A stretch of DNA of 64,000 nucleotides from an uncultured Bacteroidales bacterium (GCA_944320415.1 CALUHJ010000006.1:62001-126000), one strand, 5' to 3'. Shown: positions 1-9,447, numbered from the stretch's first letter. Notes: a model not told the origin generated them from the sequence alone. Numbers and translations: made by a program.

Positions 1-836
1 AAAGGCGTATCTGTTCCGCGCCCGACACTTACCAAAGTGCCTTCGAAAAAACAAAGGGACGGATACAACGCTATCGCTTCCGACGTACGCAGATTGGGAC
101 TCGGAGCAACCGGCAAAGTGTAAACCTCGTCCATGCCGTGTTTCCAACCCTTCATTTCCACAACCCTCAAATCGCACTGCATACCGCCTTCAAGCCAATG
201 CTCACCGTTTATCATTCGGGCATACTCTCCTACTGTCATTCCGTGAACCACCGGAACGGGATGCATGCCCACAAAGGATGAAAAGGCAGTATCCAACACC
301 GGACCGTCCACATAATCGTTGGGATTGGGTCTGTCGAGCACTATCAGTTCCCTTTTGGAAGCGGCACAGGCCTCCATGACGTAATGCAACGTGGATATGT
401 ATGTATAGAATCTGCATCCCACATCCTGCAAGTCAAAAAGGACCGCATCGCATTGTTCCATACGTTCGGCCGAAGGTTTCTTGTTCCTTCCGTAAAGCGA
501 TATGACAGGCAGTCCAGTCTTTGCATCCACCCCGCTATTCACCGTTCCTCCCGCCTCAACATCGCCTCTGAAACCGTGCTCCGGCGAAAAGATAAAGACA
601 ATGTCAACACCGAGCGAGAGCAAACTGTCAACCAGATGAACATATCCTCCGTCCGAAGAGCGTAATACGCTTGTCTGATTGGCTACAACGGCAACACGCC
701 TGCCTGCCAGCAACGGAAGATAGTCACCGGTACACTCCGCACCGGTACGAAAGTCCCTTCCAAACGAATCCGACCTCGCCGCAAAGGGTTGAAACAAAGA
801 AACACAAAAAACCAAACACAAAAAAAATCTTTTCAT
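1..836 (-). CDS. NamZ-family (DUF1343) exo-beta-N-acetylmuramidase, 3' end outside window
   Basis: This gene is read on the minus strand from the ATG at 836 and runs off the window at position 1, so about 278 N-terminal residues are visible. The N-terminus is a signal peptide (MKRFFLCLVFCVSLFQPFAA), so the product is exported. The conserved blocks VVANQTSV, VDIVFIFSPEHGFRGD, LFDLQDVGCRFYTY and DRPNP are typical of the DUF1343 family. Its characterised member NamZ is an exo-acting N-acetylmuramidase that trims peptidoglycan fragments. A TACATTTG promoter lies 26 bases upstream. The family call is firm; the exact substrate is inferred from the family. Confidence 0.85.
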   Translation of the reverse strand, partial: MKRFFLCLVFCVSLFQPFAARSDSFGRDFRTGAECTGDYLPLLAGRRVAVVANQTSVLRSSDGGYVHLVDSLLSLGVDIVFIFSPEHGFRGDVEAGGTVNSGVDAKTGLPVISLYGRNKKPSAERMEQCDAVLFDLQDVGCRFYTYISTLHYVMEACAASKRELIVLDRPNPNDYVDGPVLDTAFSSFVGMHPVPVVHGMTVGEYARMINGEHWLEGGMQCDLRVVEMKGWKHGMDEVYTLPVAPSPNLRTSEAIALYPSLCFFEGTLVSVGRGTDTP

Positions 837-861
837 CACACCTTATATTTTCAAGCAACTG

Positions 862-869
862 CAAATGTA
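862..869 (-). promoter_or_regulatory. -7 promoter element for the NamZ-family gene
   Basis: TACATTTG on the minus strand matches the Bacteroidota TAnnTTTG -7 consensus and lies 26 bases before the start codon at 836. No clear -33 TTTG was seen. Confidence 0.5.
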
Positions 870-914
870 ACATGTTTTTTTCGCAAAAAAATTACCGCTA
901 TTAAAAAAAAATCG

Positions 915-922
915 TACTTTTG
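915..922 (+). promoter_or_regulatory. -7 promoter element for rho
   Basis: TACTTTTG matches the TAnnTTTG consensus and implies a leader of about 110 bases before the rho ATG at 1037. Long leaders are common for autoregulated rho genes, but no attenuator structure was resolved here. Confidence 0.5.
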
Positions 923-1036
923 CAGCGTTTTGGGACTCGTTCATAAGTTTCCCTTTCAAAAACAAAGAATTTCCAAACAGTAATTCAACAAAGAATTTTA
1001 TCAATAGGCGTTCATTGCTTATTTCATTGTAAATCT

Positions 1037-2749
1037 ATGTATAACAAAACAGAATTAGAAAACAGGTCTTTAGACGAATTAAAAGCTATAGCCAAAGCAC
1101 TCGGTCTATCCAAGATAAGCCGTTTGTCAGTCCAGGAAATCGTTTATAAAATATTGGATTTCCAAGCCCAGAAAGCAGCTGAGGAACAATCCGAAAAGAA
1201 AGCGGACCCTCCTGTCCGCAAGGCAAGGACAAGAATAAAGCCAAAACCGATTTCCTCAAGCAATCCCGCTTCGTTGAACGTTCAAAACAACAAGAAACCA
1301 TCCCCTTCCGCCCTGGAAGAACCCGTAATCAAGGAGCTCAAACTGGCAGAACTGCCTGAAATTCCAAAGATAGAAGAACTTGTAATACCTGAATTCAAGC
1401 CGGCAAGTCTGAAAATGGAAAGGCGTGTCGAGAAACCGGATTCCGAAACAAAAAACACGGAAAATACGGAATCAAATTCCGCAAAAACGGATTCAGAAAA
1501 GAAAAAAACGGATTCAGAAAAGAAAACGGCGGAATCAAATTCCACTAACAACCAGCAGAAAGAACAGAAAAACGTCCAGCAGAACAAATCAAACGGAAAC
1601 GAACAAAAGAAAACAGAATATCCATTTGAGACGGAAGGATTGATAGAAGCCGAGGGCGTATTGGAGATAATGGCGGACGGATACGGCTTTTTGCGTTCTT
1701 CGGACTACAATTACCTTAACTCGCCTGACGACATATACGTTTCGCAATCGCAGATAAAGTATTTCGGTCTCAAGACCGGTGATACGGTACGGGGAAACAT
1801 AAGGCCGCCTAAGGACGGTGAGAAATACTTTCCGCTTGTCAAGGCGACGATGATAAACGGCAAGACCTCCGAATCGATAAGGGACCGCATCACTTTCGAC
1901 TATCTCACGCCATTGTTTCCTGAAGAGAAATTCGACCTGTGTCATCACAAGCAGGAAACCCTTTCGACAAGGATAATAGATCTTTTCACCCCTATCGGAA
2001 AAGGACAGAGAGCCCTCATTGTCGCACCTCCTAAAACTGGAAAGACGACTCTTCTGAAAGAAATAGCCAACGCGATAGCCGCAAACCATCCCGAGGTTTA
2101 TCTTATAGTGCTTCTGATAGACGAAAGGCCCGAAGAGGTTACCGACATGCAGAGAACGGTCAATGCGGAGGTCATTTCCTCCACTTTCGACGAGCCTGCC
2201 GAACGTCATGTGAGGATAGCCAACATAGTATTGGAGAAAGCCAAGCGCATGACCGAATGCGGACATGACGTAGTGATAGTACTGGATTCCATAACCCGTC
2301 TTGCAAGAGCGTACAACACCGTTGCACCTGCTTCCGGCAAGGTACTTTCGGGAGGAGTTGAGGCAAACGCGTTGCAAAAACCAAAAAGGTTCTTCGGAGC
2401 TGCAAGAAACATAGAGAACGGAGGCTCGCTGACAATCATAGCCACTGCACTGACAGAAACGGGTTCAAAGATGGACGAGGTGATTTTCGAAGAATTCAAG
2501 GGCACCGGAAACATGGAGTTGCAGTTGGACCGCAAGCTGTCGAACAAAAGGATTTATCCGGCAATCGATCTTGTTGCTTCTTCCACCAGAAGGGACGATC
2601 TGTTGCACAACAAGACGACATGGGACCGTATGCTCATATTGAGGAACTACATAGCGGACATGAATTCGCAGGAAGCCATGGAACTGATAAAGGGAAGGAT
2701 GAAAAACACGGATTCAAACGAGGAGTTCCTGATGACGATGAACAGTTAA
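1037..2749 (+). CDS. rho: Transcription termination factor Rho with long N-terminal insertion
   Basis: Rho is the hexameric RNA-dependent ATPase that ends transcription. At 570 residues it is about 150 longer than the E. coli protein. An N-terminal SAP-like Rho_N segment (about residues 1-45) is followed by a charged low-complexity insertion (about 45-200). Then come an RNA-binding cold-shock-like domain ([14 protein letters not shown], near 213) and the ATPase core with Walker [10 protein letters not shown] (near 330), LIDERPEEV, and the Q/R-loop region [20 protein letters not shown]. Within the insertion, residues 134-171 are encoded by a copy of the dispersed repeat found elsewhere in this window (TDSEKKK units, TESNS). 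Bacteroidota Rho insertions are known to be disordered, and in B. thetaiotaomicron to support phase separation. Confidence 0.97.
   Translation: MYNKTELENRSLDELKAIAKALGLSKISRLSVQEIVYKILDFQAQKAAEEQSEKKADPPVRKARTRIKPKPISSSNPASLNVQNNKKPSPSALEEPVIKELKLAELPEIPKIEELVIPEFKPASLKMERRVEKPDSETKNTENTESNSAKTDSEKKKTDSEKKTAESNSTNNQQKEQKNVQQNKSNGNEQKKTEYPFETEGLIEAEGVLEIMADGYGFLRSSDYNYLNSPDDIYVSQSQIKYFGLKTGDTVRGNIRPPKDGEKYFPLVKATMINGKTSESIRDRITFDYLTPLFPEEKFDLCHHKQETLSTRIIDLFTPIGKGQRALIVAPPKTGKTTLLKEIANAIAANHPEVYLIVLLIDERPEEVTDMQRTVNAEVISSTFDEPAERHVRIANIVLEKAKRMTECGHDVVIVLDSITRLARAYNTVAPASGKVLSGGVEANALQKPKRFFGAARNIENGGSLTIIATALTETGSKMDEVIFEEFKGTGNMELQLDRKLSNKRIYPAIDLVASSTRRDDLLHNKTTWDRMLILRNYIADMNSQEAMELIKGRMKNTDSNEEFLMTMNS
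1438..1547 (+). repeat. Dispersed repeat copy A, inside the rho coding sequence
   Basis: Two 21-bp units with core GGATTCAGAAAAGAAAA are flanked on both sides by GGAATCAAATTCC palindromes. Its length keeps the rho frame open, and it reads as [14 protein letters not shown] between two copies of ESNS. The same words occur in four non-coding places of this window (9225, 14521, 28178, 41937). Confidence 0.8.
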
Positions 2750-2758
2750 GACATCCAT

Positions 2759-3103
2759 ATGGAGAAAATAACGGATTTGCAGAAAAACTGCGAAAGACTT
2801 TCAGACGGAATATGCAGCTATTGCAAACCTTTGATGCTGGAAAAGGAAGGCAGAAAGGAACGCACGCGTCTTTTGAGTTGTGAGGGAGACCTTCTCATGT
2901 GCGTGCAATATGCACTTGAGGCAGATACATTGCAAGCCTGCAGAGACAAACTGCGTCTGGCTTTGGAAGAAGCTGAGATAATACATTTCACACTCGGACA
3001 GACGAAACATAAAAACAGCGATATACCGAATCTTATGGAACTTTGTTCACGTATAGAGAAACAGTTGGGGGACATGATAGCCGAAGCGGAAAGGAAAATG
3101 TGA
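2759..3103 (+). CDS. Small protein of unknown function
   Basis: A 114-residue protein starts at an ATG 9 bases after the rho stop, so it is probably co-transcribed with rho. It is highly charged and predicted mainly helical. It has a Cys cluster near the N-terminus (NCERLSDGICSYC) and two further Cys in the middle (SCEGDLLMC). There is no signal peptide or membrane segment. The frame runs without a break to a stop at 3103, and a GDPD gene follows. I do not recognise the family; a small metal-binding or four-helix protein is possible but unproven. Confidence 0.6.
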   Translation: MEKITDLQKNCERLSDGICSYCKPLMLEKEGRKERTRLLSCEGDLLMCVQYALEADTLQACRDKLRLALEEAEIIHFTLGQTKHKNSDIPNLMELCSRIEKQLGDMIAEAERKM

Positions 3104-3120
3104 TTAAAAAGACGTATTTC

Positions 3121-3972
3121 ATGAAAAAAGTTTTCAAGATTGCGGGCAGATGTATCTTTGTATTGTTTTGCTGTTTCATAGCTCTTGTACTTGGTCTGAC
3201 AATATGTGCGAAGAGCGAACGGACCAAGGCGTTGATAGGCGACAGAATGCTTTTTGCGCACAGGGGACAGGCCTTTGAAGCGGCTGAGAACTCAATAGAG
3301 GCCATAAGATTTGCCAAAGAGGACGGCTATGAAGGGGTTGAAATAGACGTAAGGGTCAGCAAGGACGGCAAGGTGATGCTTTTCCACGACGATACCATGG
3401 AGCGCATGTGCAGAAGAAAAGGCGGAATAGAAGACTTCACGAGTCGTGAACTTGAAAACGTCCGCCTGTACTTCAAAGGCAGAAAGACCGAAAGCAAGAT
3501 AGCCGATTTGGAAACGGTGTTCAGGTTGTTTCCCGACCTTGTCTATTACATAGACGTCAAGGAGCCGACGCAAAAGAATCTTGACATAATCTGCGACCTT
3601 ATACGCAAATACGACATGGAACAAAAGGCCATAGTGGCCCATGCAATGTTTATTCCCAACATACTGCACCGCATAAAGAATCCCGACATACTGTGTTGTA
3701 ACGAGGGATTCAATCCAAACCAGGAATGGAAGTTGAAGCTGTTTCCCAAGAATCTTCAGGCGGACTTCTATTCCGGCTTCATAGAAAAGACAAACAGAAA
3801 ACAAATGTGCAGGCTCAGAAAGATGGGCCAGGAAAAAAGGAAGATAGCGTACAGTGTTGACGAGGATAGTTTCTGTTTGGGTGCAAAGGAGTACGGATTG
3901 CATTACATGATAGTCGATTTGAAGAACCCCCAACCGTATCTGGACAAATGGCAGGATGCGGACAAAGATTGA
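3121..3972 (+). CDS. Glycerophosphodiester phosphodiesterase-family protein
   Basis: The start is set at the ATG at 3121, where MKKVFKI leads straight into a hydrophobic segment (VLFCCFIALVLGLTICA), a membrane anchor or uncleaved signal. An upstream in-frame ATG at 3043 would overlap the previous gene heavily. The GDPD signature is clear: FAHRGQAFEAAENSIEA, then GYEGVEIDVRVSKDGKVMLF, then the HDD motif, which give the His, Glu, Asp and His ligands of the family. The protein has 283 residues and probably hydrolyses glycerophosphodiesters at the cell envelope. The gene lies in a short + strand series with rho and glyS. Confidence 0.85.
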   Translation: MKKVFKIAGRCIFVLFCCFIALVLGLTICAKSERTKALIGDRMLFAHRGQAFEAAENSIEAIRFAKEDGYEGVEIDVRVSKDGKVMLFHDDTMERMCRRKGGIEDFTSRELENVRLYFKGRKTESKIADLETVFRLFPDLVYYIDVKEPTQKNLDIICDLIRKYDMEQKAIVAHAMFIPNILHRIKNPDILCCNEGFNPNQEWKLKLFPKNLQADFYSGFIEKTNRKQMCRLRKMGQEKRKIAYSVDEDSFCLGAKEYGLHYMIVDLKNPQPYLDKWQDADKD

Positions 3973-4011
3973 ATGAATTGAAAAAGATATAAAAAATACA
4001 GTTTAATTGAT

Positions 4012-5541
4012 ATGACAAACAAGGAAGACTTATTCAAGAAGATAGTTGCCCATGCGAAGGAGTACGGATTCGTGTTTCCTTCGAGCGAGATTTACGATGG
4101 AATGAGTGCCGTTTACGATTACGGACAGAACGGTGTGGAACTGAAAAACAACATAAAGCAATATTGGTGGAAATCCATGACGCAGATGCATGAAAACATA
4201 GTCGGCATAGATTCGGCCATATTCATGCACCCTACAATATGGAAAGCCTCCGGCCATGTCGATGCTTTCAACGACCCTTTGATAGACAACAAGGATTCGA
4301 AGAAACGTTATCGCGCCGATGTATTGATTGAGGAGCACATTGCCAAGATTGAGGAAAAGATAAACAAGGAATGCGAAAAGGCGGCGAAGAAATTCGGTGA
4401 TAGTTTCAACAAGGAACAGTTTCTTAGCACCAATGCAAGAGTTTTGGAATACAGAACGAAAATAGAAGAGATAACAAGGCGGTTTTCAGACCTTATGACA
4501 AGGAACGACCTTGCGGGACTGAAGGCACTGATTGAGGAACTGGGCATAGTATGTCCCGTTTCGGGTTCGCGCAACTGGACAGAGGTTAGACAGTTCAACC
4601 TTATGTTCTCCACCAAGGTAGGTTCTGTAAGCGAGCAGGCTGACATCATTTATCTGAGACCTGAAACCGCTCAAGGCATATTTGTGAACTACCTCAATGT
4701 ACAGAAGACCGGAAGGATGAAGATACCGTTCGGTATCGCACAGATAGGAAAAGCGTTCCGTAATGAGATTGTTGCCCGTCAGTTTATCTTCAGAATGAGG
4801 GAATTCGAGCAAATGGAAATGCAGTTTTTCGTACGTCCGGGAGAGGAAATCAAGTGGTTCGAATACTGGAAGCAGACAAGAATGAAATGGCATCTTGCAC
4901 TGAACATACCAAAGGAGAAATACCGTTTTCACGATCACGAAAAACTGGCCCATTATGCCAATGCGGCCACGGATATCGAGTTTGAATTTCCTTTCGGTTT
5001 CAAGGAACTCGAAGGCATTCACTCCCGTACCGACTTCGATCTTAAACGTCATCAGGAGTTTTCAGGCAAGAAGCTACAGTATTTCGATCCTGAACTGAAC
5101 GAAAGCTACGTGCCTTATGTCATTGAAACATCCATAGGGCTGGACAGAACATTCCTTGCAGTATTTTCCCATGCTTATACGGAAGAAAGGCTTGAGGACG
5201 GCTCGGAAAGGGTCGTACTGAGACTGCCACGCATATTGGCTCCGGTGAAAGCGGCTGTTCTTCCTTTGGTGAAAAAGGACGGAATGCCGGAAAAAGCACA
5301 TGAAATAATGAATATCCTGAAACAGGACTTCCAAATGCAATACGATGAAAAGGATGCAATAGGCAAAAGATACAGACGTCAGGATGCAATAGGTACTCCT
5401 TACTGCATAACGGTGGATACCCAAACGCTTGAGGACAATACGGTAACCGTAAGGGAAAGAGACTCGATGCAACAGGAACGGATGCCGATAGAAAACCTTT
5501 GTATGTATATTCACAGAAACATAAAGCCATTGGAACTATAA
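4012..5541 (+). CDS. glyS: Glycyl-tRNA synthetase (single-chain type)
   Basis: A class II aminoacyl-tRNA synthetase of 509 residues, the homodimeric type rather than the split alpha/beta form. Motif 2 (FRNEIVARQFIFRMREFEQME) and motif 3 (ETSIGLDRTFLAV) are visible. They follow the N-terminal catalytic block YDYGQNGVELKNNIKQYWW. The C-terminal anticodon-binding domain begins near LAPVKAAVLPLVKK. It charges tRNA-Gly with glycine in the cytoplasm. It starts 39 bases after the GDPD gene and is followed after 21 bases by a PAP2 gene. Confidence 0.96.
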   Translation: MTNKEDLFKKIVAHAKEYGFVFPSSEIYDGMSAVYDYGQNGVELKNNIKQYWWKSMTQMHENIVGIDSAIFMHPTIWKASGHVDAFNDPLIDNKDSKKRYRADVLIEEHIAKIEEKINKECEKAAKKFGDSFNKEQFLSTNARVLEYRTKIEEITRRFSDLMTRNDLAGLKALIEELGIVCPVSGSRNWTEVRQFNLMFSTKVGSVSEQADIIYLRPETAQGIFVNYLNVQKTGRMKIPFGIAQIGKAFRNEIVARQFIFRMREFEQMEMQFFVRPGEEIKWFEYWKQTRMKWHLALNIPKEKYRFHDHEKLAHYANAATDIEFEFPFGFKELEGIHSRTDFDLKRHQEFSGKKLQYFDPELNESYVPYVIETSIGLDRTFLAVFSHAYTEERLEDGSERVVLRLPRILAPVKAAVLPLVKKDGMPEKAHEIMNILKQDFQMQYDEKDAIGKRYRRQDAIGTPYCITVDTQTLEDNTVTVRERDSMQQERMPIENLCMYIHRNIKPLEL

Positions 5542-5562
5542 CCGACAAAACTGTATGACAAC

Positions 5563-6312
5563 ATGTTAAAACAACTGCTGTTAATTATCTTGATATTGTC
5601 CGGACTGAATTCCTTCGGACAAAGAATACAGAGGGATTCACTCTCCCACAATAAAAAAGAAACGCTAAAACTGCTCATTCCCGGCACACTGATAGGCTAT
5701 GGAATACTTGCACACAGCATAGACGGACTGCAAGACTTGGACATGGAAATAAAAAATGCGGCGGACGAGATGCGTATCAAAAGAATACACGCGGACGATT
5801 ACATTCAGTTCATCCCGGCCGTCGCATACCTCGGTCTGGACTTCATTGGAGCGGAAAGCAACCAAAGTCTGGCAGACAGAATGGTCATTACAGCCATGGC
5901 ACATGTCCTTATGGGTGCAACCGTTCTTTGTATCAAGGACACATATCCACACATGAGACCGGACGGTTCGGCATCGAATTCCTTCCCTTCGGGACATACG
6001 GCAACGGCTTTTGTAGGTGCAGAACTGGTTCGTCAAGCCTTCAAGGATGAATCACCGTGGTACGGCATAGGAGCCTACACTTTGGCCACGACAGTTGCGG
6101 CAATGAGAATATATAACGACAAACACTGGTTTTCGGATGTGGTTGCAGGTGCCGGAATAGGAATCATAAGCGCACGTCTGGCCACCCTCTTCTACCCTTA
6201 CCTGAAGGAACATTTCTCAGATTTGCGCAAAAACGCAAAAAAGACCGAAACGTTCATATCACCTTTCGTTTACGACAAGGCTGTCGGTTTTTCGGTAGGA
6301 ATGAAGTTCTGA
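5563..6312 (+). CDS. PAP2-family phosphatase, exported
   Basis: A 249-residue protein with an N-terminal signal peptide (LLLIILILSGLNSFGQ). It carries the three PAP2 phosphatase signatures: KDTYPHMRP, PSGHTATAF and the RIYNDKHWFSDV block with the third-motif His. Family members remove phosphate from lipids such as undecaprenyl pyrophosphate or lipid A at the periplasmic face. The C-terminus ends in a short strand (KAVGFSVGMKF) resembling an outer-membrane barrel end, so an outer-membrane-linked form is possible. The substrate is not deducible. Confidence 0.88.
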   Translation: MLKQLLLIILILSGLNSFGQRIQRDSLSHNKKETLKLLIPGTLIGYGILAHSIDGLQDLDMEIKNAADEMRIKRIHADDYIQFIPAVAYLGLDFIGAESNQSLADRMVITAMAHVLMGATVLCIKDTYPHMRPDGSASNSFPSGHTATAFVGAELVRQAFKDESPWYGIGAYTLATTVAAMRIYNDKHWFSDVVAGAGIGIISARLATLFYPYLKEHFSDLRKNAKKTETFISPFVYDKAVGFSVGMKF

Positions 6313-6361
6313 ACCGTACACTCCCGCAACAAAACAGCCTACACGACACGGCAAAAAAACA

Positions 6362-8203
6362 TCAGTCCCACAAATCCCAGCTCAATCCCCAGCGGAAAGC
6401 CAGTCCTTCATGAGGATAGAGCGGGGTGTTTATGTAGTTGTATCCGAAAAGACCCGCATAAGGATGCGACAAGGACAGAAACAGATTGCACTTGTCTATC
6501 TTTGCATTGATGTAAACGTCGGCATAGAGATAGTTTCCGACCTTTTCCTCATCCTGTCTTACAAAACAGCCCAAAAGAGGCGAATACATGTCGGCATAAT
6601 ATGCGGTATTGTAGTTCAAATCCAGGCCGAACTGCGTCTTGAGACGTCCCTTGAACAAATCGACTTCAACATACACTGTCTGCCTTGCCTGAAAAAGCGG
6701 AACCCTTACAGCATAATCGTCCGACGCTTTTTGCAACAGGGCAAAGCCTCCAAAACCGAAACGGCCCGCACGGCAATCGTGTTTCAGTCCGACCTGAAAC
6801 AGACGGGTCGGAACCGAGGTCTGCCTCACCCTCATGTCATTGTCCACATAGCTTGCCTTATCCAGCTCCGCATACGAAAGGAAAGCCTCTATCATGTCCT
6901 TGTAAAGATAGGACAAATTGAGATAGAGCGTGCCTGTCTTTTCCAGCACATTATCCCAAACAAGCCTTTCGGATGAGAAATGTGAAAGAATATAGTTCGC
7001 ACTCAGGCTACTGTACGAGGCCTTAAGTCCAAGGGCGTTATCCCTGTTATTTGTCGAGAAATAAAGTCTTGAATCAAGTTTCACCTGACAGTCTCCCGCA
7101 AAATAACTTCCTCCCAAAACATATCTGCCCTCAAGACGCATGTCAAGCAAAGGCGAACGCAGACCGATTCGCGCAAAAGGCGTTATCATGTTGTTCAAGT
7201 CGGAATTGAGCGAGTCCGCATACAGCAACAGTTCATGCTCCAAACCGAAAGTCAAAGGCAGGAAGCATTCCGCCTTTTCACGATTATACACATCGTTCGT
7301 CCAGGAAAGAATGTTGCGCAATTGTCTTTTCGACAATGAATCCGTCGTTTTCATCAACTCGTCCCTGTAAAGACGGGAGGAACGGTTGAACCTTATCTGA
7401 TGATTCAGCGCTCCTGCATTCAGCACTCTTGTTCCCTCTGTCGTATCCATGTCAAGACGCACGGTCTGAAACAAGGAAAAGTCGGCCGTCTTGTATTTGC
7501 TGTACGCATTTTCAAGATTGACGGGATAGGTCTCAGGCTTGGAATAGGCATCGTTCAAAAACAGCGAGTCCGAAAGTATTCCGCCGCTTTCCAGAACATA
7601 GGCGCGGTTTCTTATGAAGGAAGCCGCCGCACGGTAACGCCCCTTCGCTGATATGTAATTGGTTGTGAAATTGAAGAACTGGTTCATCGTCTGCGACTTG
7701 TCGAACGTTCCGTCGGCATAGTTCACATCATAGGTCAATGCGACATTGAGTGATTTCCACACATTCTGACTGTGGGTTATGGAAAAGTACTGCGCATTGT
7801 CTATGTCGTTGGAATATTTAAGGTTGCTGTAAGGTCTGTTGGTCTGATAGAAGCGTATGTTGTCCGCAGTGTACAGATAAGGCTCGAACAACAAGGCATG
7901 TGCATCCCTGTCGTTTATGTCCCTAGGACGGAAAAAAATATTCTTTGAGGGAGAACCCGGAGAGGAAAGTCTCTGATAGAAATCGCCCGTAAGCGCAAAG
8001 GACTTGTCTACCCTGTGGACATCATTCAACACGTTTTCAGGCTGATGCGTACCGTCTATAAGATGAGAGAGTGGGTCGACATTGAAATATATGCTCCTGC
8101 GTTCCACCGTGTCTTTCCTGTCTTGCTGGGCCGACAGACCCAATGGAAGACACAGCGGAAACAAAGCAATGAAAACAAATATCCTCTTTTTCAAAAAATT
8201 CAT
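6362..8203 (-). CDS. Putative outer-membrane porin
   Basis: A 613-residue protein with a signal peptide (KKRIFVFIALFPLCLPLGLSA). Alternating hydrophobic/polar strands, rich in Tyr, Asn and Asp, follow along the full length, as in the Bacteroidota putative porin family. The C-terminus ends in an amphipathic strand (FRWGLSWDLWD). It presumably forms a beta-barrel in the outer membrane; substrates are unknown. The start lies 3 bases beyond the trxB stop, so the gene is the second in a trxB-porin operon. Confidence 0.78.
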   Translation of the reverse strand: MNFLKKRIFVFIALFPLCLPLGLSAQQDRKDTVERRSIYFNVDPLSHLIDGTHQPENVLNDVHRVDKSFALTGDFYQRLSSPGSPSKNIFFRPRDINDRDAHALLFEPYLYTADNIRFYQTNRPYSNLKYSNDIDNAQYFSITHSQNVWKSLNVALTYDVNYADGTFDKSQTMNQFFNFTTNYISAKGRYRAAASFIRNRAYVLESGGILSDSLFLNDAYSKPETYPVNLENAYSKYKTADFSLFQTVRLDMDTTEGTRVLNAGALNHQIRFNRSSRLYRDELMKTTDSLSKRQLRNILSWTNDVYNREKAECFLPLTFGLEHELLLYADSLNSDLNNMITPFARIGLRSPLLDMRLEGRYVLGGSYFAGDCQVKLDSRLYFSTNNRDNALGLKASYSSLSANYILSHFSSERLVWDNVLEKTGTLYLNLSYLYKDMIEAFLSYAELDKASYVDNDMRVRQTSVPTRLFQVGLKHDCRAGRFGFGGFALLQKASDDYAVRVPLFQARQTVYVEVDLFKGRLKTQFGLDLNYNTAYYADMYSPLLGCFVRQDEEKVGNYLYADVYINAKIDKCNLFLSLSHPYAGLFGYNYINTPLYPHEGLAFRWGLSWDLWD

Positions 8204-8206
8204 TCC

Positions 8207-9142
8207 CTATTGAAGAGGATTGGCCAACAAAAAGCGTTCGCAATCCATGGCGGCCTTGCATCCGCTTCCGGCCGCAACTATTGCCTGACGATATACGGGA
8301 TCCATCACGTCTCCTGCCGCAAACACTCCCTCCACGCTGGTTTTGGAACTGCCCGGTTCGGTTTCTATGTATCCTTCGGCATTGAGCCTTATCTGTTCCT
8401 TGAACAAGTCGGTGTTTGGCTTGTGTCCTATCGCAAGGAATACGCCCGTAACGGCTATGTCCCTTTTTTCGGATGTTGCCGAATGCTCAAGACGAAAGGC
8501 GTTCACCCCGTTTTCGTCTCCCAATATCTCAAAAGGCTTGTGATTCCACAAAACCTCTATTTTCGGATTGTTCAACACCCTCTCCTGCATTGCCTTGGAG
8601 GCTCTGAGAACGTCGCGTCTGACAACAAGATAAACCTTTCTGCATATATTTGACAGATATGTGGCCTCTTCGCATGCCGTATCGCCTCCGCCTACAACGG
8701 CAACGTCCTGATTCCTGTAAAAAAAGCCGTCGCATGTGGCACATGCCGAAACGCCCATTCCCATGAATTTCCTTTCGCTTTCCAGTCCAAGCCATCTTGC
8801 GCTCGCTCCTGTGGCTATTATCACCGCTTCTGCCTCAAACACGCTGCCCTCGTCGGTACGGACCACAAAAGGACGCTTCGAAAAGTCCGCCTCGACAACC
8901 GTTTCAGGACGTACCGTCGTGCCGAATCTTTGGGCCTGCTGCTTGAACTGCTCCATCATCTCCGTTCCTTCTATTCCTTCGGGATAGCCGGGAAAGTTCT
9001 CTATCTCGGTAGTTATGGTCAACTGACCTCCGGCCTGCATTCCTTCCAACAGCACCGGCTTCAGCTCCGCCCTTGCTGCATAAATGGCCGCCGTATAACC
9101 TCCCGGACCCGAACCTATTATAAGACATCTTACCTTTTCCAT
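8207..9142 (-). CDS. trxB: Thioredoxin reductase
   Basis: A 311-residue FAD/NADPH flavoprotein. The start MEKVRCLIIGSGPGGYTA at 9142 puts the FAD dinucleotide-binding GxGxxG motif at the N-terminus; in-frame ATGs further upstream would add an unconserved extension. The redox centre is SACATCDGFF, the NADPH-binding fold is VAVVGGGDTACEEA, and the FAD C-terminal motif is VEGVFAAGDV. It reduces thioredoxin in the cytoplasm. A TAGTTTTG -7 element lies about 39 bases upstream. Confidence 0.96.
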   Translation of the reverse strand: MEKVRCLIIGSGPGGYTAAIYAARAELKPVLLEGMQAGGQLTITTEIENFPGYPEGIEGTEMMEQFKQQAQRFGTTVRPETVVEADFSKRPFVVRTDEGSVFEAEAVIIATGASARWLGLESERKFMGMGVSACATCDGFFYRNQDVAVVGGGDTACEEATYLSNICRKVYLVVRRDVLRASKAMQERVLNNPKIEVLWNHKPFEILGDENGVNAFRLEHSATSEKRDIAVTGVFLAIGHKPNTDLFKEQIRLNAEGYIETEPGSSKTSVEGVFAAGDVMDPVYRQAIVAAGSGCKAAMDCERFLLANPLQ

Positions 9143-9180
9143 ATTCAAATCTGTTTTTCTTTTTATTGACAATTCTCCTG

Positions 9181-9188
9181 CAAAACTA
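9181..9188 (-). promoter_or_regulatory. -7 promoter element for trxB
   Basis: TAGTTTTG on the minus strand fits TAnnTTTG and sits 39 bases upstream of the trxB ATG. A -33 element is not evident. Confidence 0.45.
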
Positions 9189-9224
9189 TGATTTTTTCCC
9201 GAATGCGACAATAAAATACGAAAC

Positions 9225-9298
9225 TTGATTCCGTAAAAACGGATTCAGAAAAGAAAAAATCGGATTCAGAAAAGAATTTTACGGAATCAAATTCCGCT
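9225..9298 (+). repeat. Dispersed repeat copy B, trxB-etfB intergenic region
   Basis: TTGATTCCG opens the copy and CGGAATCAAATTCCG closes it. Between them are two 21-bp-period units with core GGATTCAGAAAAGAAAA. The ends are complementary, so the whole element can fold back on itself. It lies in a 340-base gap between the divergent trxB and etfB genes. The rest of the gap holds only the two promoters and no ORF of note. Confidence 0.8.
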
Positions 9299-9447
9299 AA
9301 AGCCCTTTTTTCCGACATGGTTTTCATCCTTTTCAGCCTTCATGCGCTATTAGCAAAAAAAGACCTGTCCGCCTTTGGTGACAAAGCGGTTTTTCATTGC
9401 AATGCCTTTTTGGAGTGTGTGAAAAAGTCTGTATTGTTTTTTTTTCG

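Noticed and set aside
1589..2377. 262-codon minus-strand frame opposite rho
   Set aside because: It is antisense to the conserved Rho core and lacks any family features or ribosome-binding site.
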